Positions 1-4,432 of a stretch of DNA of 5,024 nt are shown here, one piece after another. The stretch spans positions 1 to 5,024 of the forward strand of contig JASHUX010000047.1 in the NCBI GenBank assembly GCA_030039775.1, written 5' to 3'. Under the pieces are notes generated by a model, which did not search any database, had not been told where the DNA came from, and worked only from the letters and a program-made list of their open reading frames with translations. This DNA comes from Alphaproteobacteria bacterium (GTDB taxonomy: Bacteria > Pseudomonadota > Alphaproteobacteria > ATCC43930 > CGMCC-115725). Numbering within the stretch: position 1 is the first letter of the stretch; the number at the start of each line of letters is the position of its first letter. The translations under genes were made by a program, and so were the position numbers.

Positions 1-113
1 TCCGCTCAACAGAGTCGGTCATTTGCGGAAATTAGCACAACGGGGCCGGATTCGCACCCGACCCCGCCGCGCGCTATCCTAGGAACTGCCAAGTAACCCT
101 AGGAGTAAGCACC

Positions 114-319
114 ATGGCTGACGCCCCAGTTGTTCATATCGGCGAGAATTCGCCGGAGCACGTCGCGTATCAGTTAATGCGGAATATTCTCACCGTCGAA
201 GGAAAAACGATTACGGCCGGATCGTCAAATTCTGCGAACCAAAATTGATCCTCGATACCTACGCGGAATGCCTTACTGCGGTTTTGCAGCTTCATCTGCG
301 GGTGCCAAATCCGAAGTAA
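114..319 (+). pseudogene. Small conserved hypothetical protein, split by a frameshift
   Basis: The ATG at 114 follows a good Shine-Dalgarno AGGAG (101-105) with 8 bases of spacing. As written, the frame encodes 44 residues beginning MADAPVVHIGENSPEHVAYQ and stops at 246-248. The next frame continues without a break as LILDTYAECLTAV and on to TAA at 317-319. I recognise HIGENSPE..VAY near the N-terminus and LDTYAECL..V near the C-terminus as the two ends of one small (about 60-70 residue) rhizobial protein family of unknown function. Adding a single A to the AAAA run at 241-244 joins them into a protein of about 67 residues. So this is either a one-base deletion (pseudogene) or a sequencing error in a short homopolymer. 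The restored 3' end overlaps the tail of the minus-strand gene at 273-440 by 47 bases. A weak promoter could be TTCGCA (51-56) and TATCCT (75-80), but this is tentative. Confidence 0.6.
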
Positions 320-440
320 CGAATACCTTTCCGCTCACAAAGTCAGCAAATTTGCGGGCTGTTTCTACGGTCTCATCAACCGAAACGGCGCGTTCTTTTG
401 CGAGCCTCAGACACTCTAAGCGAATTTCTTCTGGTTCCAT
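273..440 (-). CDS. Small conserved hypothetical protein (EEIRLECLRLA family)
   Basis: This minus-strand frame of 55 residues runs from ATG (440-438) to TAA (275-273). It begins MEPEEIRLECLRLAKERAV and continues with VDETVETARKFADFVSGK before a short acidic tail. An N-terminal EEIR.ECL.LA helix followed by V..A..FADFV.G is a pattern I recognise in small, soluble, all-helical proteins of unknown function common in rhizobia. A Shine-Dalgarno AGGAG (complement of 451-455) lies 10 bases upstream of the ATG, slightly far but canonical. There is no signal peptide or membrane segment. Its start codon overlaps the start of the + strand gene at 439 by two bases (shared CATG), so its ribosome site lies inside that gene's first codons. 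Its 3' end overlaps the restored frame of the 114-319 gene. The function is unknown; the coding call rests on the family-like pattern and the ribosome site. Confidence 0.68.
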   Translation of the reverse strand: MEPEEIRLECLRLAKERAVSVDETVETARKFADFVSGKVFVTSDLAPADEAAKPQ

Positions 441-1179
441 GCGCGACGATCTCCTAGACGCTCAAGCCGCTATCGACTGGGCCGTAGCCCAAATCCCAAC
501 CTTGCAAGGTAATATTTTGAGGTGGCAACAGGACCGCCCCTATGAACTCCGGATGGAGCCAGACCCGAAGACTGGCGAACAACTCATTGTCGCGCGAGGA
601 GCTTCCGCCGTGACGCCGCTTCTCAATGCCGAAGTCGGAGCAATGATTAATTCTCTTCGAAGCAGTCTCGACTTGCTCGCTGCCGCGCTCGCTCTGCGTA
701 ACGGCCCAAAACCGAAGACCCACACTTACTTCCCCATCTCCGATACTCGCAGAAAATTTCGTGACCGGATCAAAGTGATTGAAAACGAAAAGTGGCTTTC
801 CAAGGCCGAAATCACCGAGATCGAAAACCTTAGGCCATACCGTGGAGGGGATAAACTTATCTGGCCCCTCGCCAAGCTGGACAATTTGCGGAAACACGAC
901 AGGCTGATTCACGCGACTTTCGAGATCAGCACGTTTCACATGACGATGCATATCCCGCATGGAGTTGCCGACGGTCGCCGCATAGATGACAAAACCATCT
1001 TGCGCCGCTTCCCCGGCAACGCCCCAACCTTCACTTTTACGCAGGGCAATTCCCACATCACCGGAGACGTAACGTTCGATGAACCCTCGCTCGGGCTGGA
1101 CAAAGCACAGATAATTTCGCTCCTTCGCGATTTCGCGAAACGATGCACTGAAATCATCAAGCTGTTCGACGTGCCGTAA
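439..1179 (+). CDS. Conserved hypothetical protein, possible small-molecule or defence-island orphan
   Basis: This is a 246-residue, mostly helical soluble protein with no signal peptide or membrane helix. Visible features: an N-terminal helix with AIDWAVAQIPTLQ (about residues 11-23); a strand segment RMEPDPKTGEQLIVARG (about 35-51); a helix with INSLRSSLDLLAAALALR (about 69-86); then YFPISDTRRKF, a lone RPYRGGDKLIWPLAKLDNL segment and RKHDRLI (about 132-158). The order RSSLD.LA.AL, then FPI...F, then (Q/R)PY...L..L..L..KH..L recurs in bacterial hypothetical proteins of unknown function, and I know no assigned activity. The ATG at 439 is chosen because residues before it are the antisense of the 273-440 gene and the homology-like region begins here. 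There is no clear ribosome site before it, so the start is uncertain; the frame is open back to an ATG at 268. Its third codon positions look less GC-rich than the cassette at 1454-4246, suggesting a different history. Confidence 0.72.
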   Translation: MRDDLLDAQAAIDWAVAQIPTLQGNILRWQQDRPYELRMEPDPKTGEQLIVARGASAVTPLLNAEVGAMINSLRSSLDLLAAALALRNGPKPKTHTYFPISDTRRKFRDRIKVIENEKWLSKAEITEIENLRPYRGGDKLIWPLAKLDNLRKHDRLIHATFEISTFHMTMHIPHGVADGRRIDDKTILRRFPGNAPTFTFTQGNSHITGDVTFDEPSLGLDKAQIISLLRDFAKRCTEIIKLFDVP

Positions 1180-1240
1180 GACCGCGCGCGCCATAAGGCA
1201 CTCAATCATACGCTTCTTACATACGAGTCAAGAGGCTAAT

Positions 1241-1265
1241 AATGGCTGATTTATATTAAGCCATT
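1241..1265 (+). terminator. Weak AT-rich hairpin downstream of the 439-1179 gene
   Basis: AATGGCT (1241-1247) pairs perfectly with AGCCATT (1259-1265) across an 11-base AT-rich loop, 61 bases after the stop of the 439-1179 gene. Only a TT at the end of the stem and TCT follow, so it lacks a proper T tract. It is the nearest candidate 3' end for that transcript but a poor intrinsic terminator. Confidence 0.25.
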
Positions 1266-1329
1266 TCTACAGGTGGTATTCCATTTGCGAGAGGGATAAT
1301 TCCGGCATTTTGCGTATGAACGCTAAGCG

Positions 1330-1370
1330 CCAAGAGGCCAAGTGTCATCGGTCAGCACTTGGCGTCTTGG
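1330..1370. repeat. Imperfect inverted repeat (15-base arms, 11-base loop)
   Basis: CCAAGAGGCCAAGTG (1330-1344) pairs with CACTTGGCGTCTTGG (1356-1370), with a single G-G mismatch (1336/1364) and an 11-base loop (1345-1355). It lies between the convergent genes ending at 1179 and 1454, where a bidirectional transcription barrier would be useful. Neither side carries a T tract, so it is not a standard intrinsic terminator. The right arm overlaps a CTTGGC-type dispersed repeat. Confidence 0.7.
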
Positions 1371-1379
1371 GACCTTGGC
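1358..1379 (+). repeat. CTTGGC-type dispersed repeat, copy 1
   Basis: This 22-base unit is built from three CTTGG words: CTTGGCGTCTTGG, two variable bases, then CCTTGGC. A second copy in the opposite orientation at 4411-4432 matches at 20 of 22 positions, differing only at the two bases after the second CTTGG (GA here, CG there). Similar CTTGGCG-rich words are common between genes of many proteobacteria, so this is probably a dispersed family rather than something unique to this locus. Confidence 0.65.
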
Positions 1380-1400
1380 GGTTCAACGTTTCAATTTAGT

Positions 1401-1431
1401 CGGGGATGGCCTGCCTGCGCGGGCCATGACG
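1401..1431. repeat. Single palindromic arm (ATGGCC/GGCCAT hairpin)
   Basis: ATGGCC (1406-1411) pairs with GGCCAT (1422-1427) around a GC-rich 10-base loop, followed by GACG to 1431. Read on the minus strand it begins CGTCATGGCC and ends GGCCATC, exactly like the first arm of the larger element at 4294-4385. It looks like a one-arm member of that family. It sits 22 bases downstream of the stop of the flavoprotein gene, where the hairpin may protect or end the operon's mRNA. Confidence 0.55.
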
Positions 1432-1453
1432 AACAAGAGTTAGCGTGGGTCCG

Positions 1454-2722
1454 CTACATCCCGAACATTTCGATCGGCAGGCCGAAATGCGCGCGGGCGA
1501 CAGGCGCCGCGAAATTGAGGAGCTGTGACGAGGTGTGGCTCTTGTACATCGCGACATCGCGGTAATAACGCTCGATCTTCTGGCCCTTCTTCGCCGCGGC
1601 CGAGCTTGCGTTGGCGTAGACGAGCTCGACCGCCTCGCTGGCGAGCTTGCCGCCGTGATGGACCATCGTCCATTGGCGCAGCTCGTCCTCGAGGCTGGCC
1701 GAGATACCCTGCTCCGCCCAGCGCTTGCATTGCCACATGTAGCGGTCGCCGACGGCGAGGAGGATGCCCTCGGCGGCGTCGGCGAGCGAGGTCGCCTGGC
1801 CCCAGGTGCGCTGAAAATCGGGGTGCTTGTAGCGCGGCATGCCGGGCTGATTCCGAACCTCGCGGCGCATGATGATGGTCTCGAACTCGTCGATCGCGGC
1901 GCGGGCGGCGCCGATCACCGTTGTCACCAGCGACATCTGATACGGGCCAGACGTGCGGCCGAGATACATCGCGTTGCCGTGAAGCCGCGTGCCCGGGGTG
2001 CCGTTCTGCGTCGTCTCCGGCGCGCGCCACGCGGCGTAGCCATAGGTGACGTAGGACTTGGGAATGAACTGATCCTCGATCTTGACGCTGTTCGAGCCCG
2101 AGGCGCGCAGGCCCAGCGTCTTGTCGCCGCCCCAATCGTCAAGCACCGTGAGCTGATTCTTCGGCGTGACGAACGACAGCGTCGCGCCTTTATCGTCGCT
2201 GCCGAGATCGCGCGCGACCCCGACGAAATGCGTCGCGTGCGGAATGCCGGAGCAATAATCCCACTGACCGGTGATGCGGTAACCGCCCTCGACCGGCGTC
2301 GCCGTGCCCGAGGGCGGCGCGCGGTGCGGCGCGGCGAAATGCCCGGCCGGGCCGAAGAGGGCGCGCTGTCCGTCCTCGCTCCAATGCGAGCCGATCACCC
2401 AGGCATGCGAAGCGCACAAGGTCAGGCACCAGCCGGCTCCGGGATGGCCGGTCGCGACCTCGAGCATGGTCTTGTAGAAGGTCGGGATGTCGAACTCGTA
2501 GCCGCCGAACATGCGCGGCACCAGGATGCGGTAGATACCGGCCTTCAGAAATTCCTGATGCATGCCGTCGGTGTAGCCGCCGCGCGCCTCGGCCTCGTCC
2601 TGCTCGTCGCGAAGGCGTGGGCGGAGCGCGCGGGCGCGGGCGACGATTTCCTCGGGCGTCAGATCGGGTTCGGGAACGGGATAGACCGACGCGACGTCGC
2701 GCCGCTTCAACACAGTCGCCAT
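1454..2722 (-). CDS. Acyl-CoA-dehydrogenase-fold flavin-dependent monooxygenase, oxygenase component
   Basis: This 422-residue cytoplasmic flavoprotein belongs to the acyl-CoA dehydrogenase superfamily and most resembles the oxygenases of two-component (group D) hydroxylases such as HsaA and the C2 component of p-hydroxyphenylacetate hydroxylase. Those enzymes use reduced flavin from a partner reductase and O2 to hydroxylate a phenolic ring. Visible layout: N-terminal helical domain about 22-125 with VPRMFGGYE (68-76) and PGAGWCL (94-100); central beta domain about 130-235 with GGYRITGQWDYCSG (146-159) and LGLRASGSNSV (203-213); C-terminal helical bundle about 255-405 ending with RYYRDVAMYKSH (385-396). 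That last pattern, with a His after an R-D pair, is typical of the group D C-terminal domain and argues against a plain dehydrogenase. Length is normal for the family (about 390-420). The ATG at 2722 has GAGG five bases upstream. It is the last gene of a minus-strand cassette with the CoA-transferase. No flavin reductase is visible, so the electron partner must be elsewhere. The substrate is unknown; a true acyl-CoA dehydrogenase remains a lesser possibility. Confidence 0.85.
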   Translation of the reverse strand: MATVLKRRDVASVYPVPEPDLTPEEIVARARALRPRLRDEQDEAEARGGYTDGMHQEFLKAGIYRILVPRMFGGYEFDIPTFYKTMLEVATGHPGAGWCLTLCASHAWVIGSHWSEDGQRALFGPAGHFAAPHRAPPSGTATPVEGGYRITGQWDYCSGIPHATHFVGVARDLGSDDKGATLSFVTPKNQLTVLDDWGGDKTLGLRASGSNSVKIEDQFIPKSYVTYGYAAWRAPETTQNGTPGTRLHGNAMYLGRTSGPYQMSLVTTVIGAARAAIDEFETIIMRREVRNQPGMPRYKHPDFQRTWGQATSLADAAEGILLAVGDRYMWQCKRWAEQGISASLEDELRQWTMVHHGGKLASEAVELVYANASSAAAKKGQKIERYYRDVAMYKSHTSSQLLNFAAPVARAHFGLPIEMFGM

Positions 2723-2770
2723 AAAGACCTCACAGCTAAGCTCTCATCAACCGGTATTGAAACTTGCTCC

Positions 2771-2845
2771 GTCGTCCCTGCGAAAGCAGGGACCCAGCGT
2801 AAACGCACGTCGCTTGCCCTGGATCCCCGCTTTCGCGGGGATGAC
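2771..2845. repeat. Double-hairpin palindromic intergenic repeat, element 1
   Basis: Two 27-base arms (2771-2797 and 2819-2845) are inverted copies matching at 23 of 27 positions. Each arm is itself a perfect 8-bp hairpin: GTCCCTGC-GAAA-GCAGGGAC at 2774-2793 and ATCCCCGC-TTTC-GCGGGGAT at 2823-2842. The 21-base linker includes CGTCGCTTGC (2808-2817), also found in element 2. The element fills the gap between the CoA-transferase beta gene and the flavoprotein gene, so it is probably transcribed as an intercistronic structure that could affect mRNA stability or the relative expression of the two parts. Elements of the form CGTC-hairpin...hairpin-GACG are abundant in Bradyrhizobium and Rhodopseudomonas intergenic DNA, as far as I recall. 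Confidence 0.85.
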
Positions 2846-2873
2846 GAAGTGGGTTTAGGTTCAAACCATACCG

Positions 2874-3557
2874 CTACACCGTCACGGCAATAGCGGGTGC
2901 CTCGATCACGCGCCAATCGGGCGACAAGGTCAGCTTCGCCTCCGTCACCGCCTGCAATTGGGCAAAATCGAGATCGGGAATGGTTTCGCGCACCACCAAC
3001 CCCCGCGGCGTCACGTCGATGACGGCGAGGCTGGTATAGATCGCCTTAACGCAATGCGCCGCCGTCAGCGGATAGCGGCATTGCTTCAGGATGCGCGGCT
3101 TGCCGTCTTTGGTCGTGTGCTCCATCAGCACGCGGATCGCCTTGGCGCCGACCGCCAAGTCCATGGCGCCGCCGACCGACGGCGCGGTCGCCGGATCGCC
3201 GGTGTTCCAATTGGCGAGATCGCCTTTCTCCGACACTTCGAACGCGCCGAGCATGGCGATGTCGAGATGGCCGCCGCGGATCATCAGGAACGAGTCCGTG
3301 TGGTCGAACGTCGAGCCGCCCGGCACGAACGAGGTCGGCTGCGTCGAGGCGTTGAAAATGTCGGGATCGACGGCGTCGGGCTTCGGCGTCGGGCCCATGC
3401 CGATGATGCCGACCTCGGCCTGCAGCACGACCTCGCGGTCCTTCGGGATGTAGTCGGGAATGAGGCTCGGGATGCCGACGCCGAGATTGACGTAGGCGCC
3501 GTCCCAAATGTCTTGCGCGGCGCGCCACGCGATTTGATTACGGTTCAGCGGCGTCAT
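2874..3557 (-). CDS. CoA-transferase family I, beta subunit (3-oxoacid/3-oxoadipate type)
   Basis: This 227-residue cytoplasmic protein is the beta subunit of a heterodimeric family I CoA-transferase (AtoA/PcaJ/ScoB relatives), which moves CoA from a donor such as succinyl-CoA to a carboxylic acid through a glutamyl-CoA thioester. Visible motifs: VNLGVGIPSLIPDYI (23-37); QAEVGIIGMGP (46-56) carrying the expected catalytic Glu at 48; FDHTDSFLMIRGGHLDIAMLGAFEV (84-108); GDLANW (112-117); VGGAMDLAVGAK (128-139); and a C-terminal strand with GLVVRETIP. Canonical members have S-E-N-G around the glutamate; here it is A-E-V-G. The ATG at 3557 is chosen because its first bases overlap the alpha stop codon (ATGA, 3557-3554), a classic coupled arrangement, and GGAG lies about 10 bases upstream. 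The frame is open for 23 Arg-rich codons before it, which are antisense-like sequence within the alpha gene. The acid it activates cannot be told from sequence. Confidence 0.93.
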   Translation of the reverse strand: MTPLNRNQIAWRAAQDIWDGAYVNLGVGIPSLIPDYIPKDREVVLQAEVGIIGMGPTPKPDAVDPDIFNASTQPTSFVPGGSTFDHTDSFLMIRGGHLDIAMLGAFEVSEKGDLANWNTGDPATAPSVGGAMDLAVGAKAIRVLMEHTTKDGKPRILKQCRYPLTAAHCVKAIYTSLAVIDVTPRGLVVRETIPDLDFAQLQAVTEAKLTLSPDWRVIEAPAIAVTV

Positions 3558-4246
3558 GGGCGCGCGCTCCAATTCTTCGGCTCGGGATCGACCACGACGA
3601 CGCGGTCGACGAAAATGCCTTGGCAATGAATCTGATCGGGATGGAAATGGCCGAGCGGCACCATCTCCCGCACCTGCGCGACGCTGACCGCGGCCGCCAT
3701 CGCCATCACCGGATTGAAATTGCGCCGGGAGTGCCGCATCACGAGATTGCCCCAGCGGTCGGCCTGCTGCGCGCCGATGAGGGCCATGTCGCCCTTAATC
3801 GGGTGCTCGAACACATATGGCTCGCCGTCGATGATCCGCGTCTCCTTGCCTTCCCCCAAAAGCGTGCCGGCCGAGACCTTGGTGTAGAAACCGCCGAGGC
3901 CCGCGGCGCCGGCGCGCAACCGCTCGCTGATCGTGCCTTGCGGTACCACTTCGAGCGCGACCTCGCCCGATTTGTAGGCGCTGGCGAACGCCGTGCCGCC
4001 GACGAAGCGCGGATAGGAGCAGACGATCTTGCGCACGCGATGCGCCGCGATCAGCGCGGCGATGCCGCGGGCGAGACCGCCGACGCCGTTATTGACAATG
4101 GTGAGGTCGCGCGCGCCGGTCGAGAGCAGCGCCTCCGACAGCGCCGCCGGCTCGTCGCCCGCGGAAAATCCGCCGACCAGCACGGTGGCGCCGTCCTTCG
4201 CGCCCGCCACCGCTTCTTCGAGCGACGCGACTTGCTTGTCAATCAT
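3554..4246 (-). CDS. CoA-transferase family I, alpha subunit (3-oxoacid/3-oxoadipate type)
   Basis: This 230-residue cytoplasmic alpha subunit (AtoD/PcaI/ScoA relatives) is the partner of the beta subunit encoded immediately downstream. Visible family features: MIDKQVASLEEAV start; DGATVLVGGFSAGDEP (18-33), the CoA-binding loop; LTIVNNGVGG (48-57); VRKIVCSYPR (71-80); ALEVVPQGTISERLRAGAAG (97-116) and GGFYT (118-122); GEGKE (131-135); GNLVMRHSRRNFNPVMAMAA (166-185), highly typical; and GIFVDRVVVVD (210-220). The usual loop is GGF-xxx-G-x-P; here the last Gly is Asp (GGFSAGDEP), a small departure. The start at ATG 4246 is preferred because MIDK matches family N-termini; an in-frame TTG at 4258 would add four residues. 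No strong ribosome site sits just before 4246, but a seven-codon frame begins at 4262 after GAGG and overlaps this start. This is the first gene of the three-gene cassette; a palindromic repeat lies 48 bases upstream. Confidence 0.93.
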   Translation of the reverse strand: MIDKQVASLEEAVAGAKDGATVLVGGFSAGDEPAALSEALLSTGARDLTIVNNGVGGLARGIAALIAAHRVRKIVCSYPRFVGGTAFASAYKSGEVALEVVPQGTISERLRAGAAGLGGFYTKVSAGTLLGEGKETRIIDGEPYVFEHPIKGDMALIGAQQADRWGNLVMRHSRRNFNPVMAMAAAVSVAQVREMVPLGHFHPDQIHCQGIFVDRVVVVDPEPKNWSARP

Positions 4247-4262
4247 GATCGGAACCAACCAT
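4239..4262 (-). other. Possible seven-codon leader ORF overlapping the alpha-subunit start
   Basis: On the minus strand, ATG at 4262-4260 opens a frame MVGSDHD ending in TGA at 4241-4239. It overlaps the alpha-subunit ATG (4246-4244) in another frame. It has a purine-rich GAGG (complement of 4274-4277) 11 bases upstream, whereas the alpha ATG lacks an obvious ribosome site. Translation could reach the alpha start by termination and reinitiation. It is short enough to be chance. Confidence 0.25.
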
Positions 4263-4293
4263 TAGGGAAATTTCCTCGCAACGCTTTCTTCTT

Positions 4294-4385
4294 CGTCATG
4301 GCCGGGCTTGACCTGGCCATCTCAAGCCGTCTGACGGGGTGCCCGTCGCTTGCTTGAGACCCGCAGGTCAAGCCCGCCGGTGACG
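4294..4385. repeat. Double-arm palindromic intergenic repeat, element 2, with central hairpin
   Basis: Two 33-base inverted arms (4294-4326 and 4353-4385) match at 26 of 33 positions. Arm 1 folds as ATGGCC/GGCCAT (4298-4303 with 4315-4320). The 26-base linker contains a third hairpin, GACGGG-GTG-CCCGTC (4333-4347), and the word CGTCGCTTGC (4344-4353) that is shared with element 1. It lies 48 bases upstream of the alpha-subunit start. It would be in the 5' leader if the cassette promoter is farther right, or it may overlap the promoter. I could not find a convincing -35/-10 pair here. Confidence 0.8.
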
Positions 4386-4410
4386 TGATGGAATTGGCCA
4401 CAAACTACCT

Positions 4411-4432
4411 GCCAAGGCGCCAAGACGCCAAG
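4411..4432 (-). repeat. CTTGGC-type dispersed repeat, copy 2 (inverted relative to copy 1)
   Basis: The + strand reads GCCAAGGCGCCAAG then ACGCCAAG. Its complement matches the 1358-1379 copy at 20 of 22 positions. It lies 25 bases outside element 2, just as copy 1 lies 21 bases outside the single arm at 1401-1431, so the pair brackets the CoA-transferase/flavoprotein cassette in inverted orientation. Confidence 0.65.

Noticed and set aside
40..66. GC-rich imperfect hairpin resembling a tRNA T-arm (GGATTCGCACCCG on +, GGTGCGAATCC on -)
   Set aside because: No acceptor, anticodon or D arm can be drawn around it on either strand, and no T run follows; probably chance or an upstream gene's weak hairpin.
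268..438. N-terminal extension of the 439-1179 protein from ATG 268
   Set aside because: The extra 57 residues are Ser/Thr-rich, lack a ribosome site, and are the antisense of a better-supported small gene at 273-440.
454..1209. 251-residue frame on the minus strand opposite the 439-1179 gene
   Set aside because: It has no recognisable motif, while the + strand frame shows a family-like order of conserved segments; it is treated as an antisense shadow.
2860..2873. GGTTCAAACC word resembling a tRNA T-loop
   Set aside because: There is no surrounding tRNA cloverleaf.
1535..2893. 452-residue + strand frame opposite the flavoprotein gene
   Set aside because: It is Arg/Ala-rich and low in structure, runs through the palindromic repeat at 2771-2845, and mirrors a strong minus-strand gene; a usual artefact of high GC third positions.
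3558..3626. 23-residue Arg-rich extension of the CoA-transferase beta subunit
   Set aside because: It lies inside the alpha gene and the ATG at 3557 in the ATGA overlap gives a family-like N-terminus.
2958..4357. Long + strand frames (2958-3629 and 3620-4357) opposite the CoA-transferase genes
   Set aside because: Both are Arg/Asp/His-rich antisense translations of clearly recognisable CoA-transferase subunits.
1330..4432. CRISPR array or insertion sequence
   Set aside because: The repeats are few, palindromic and not regularly spaced with spacers, and no transposase or cas gene is present.
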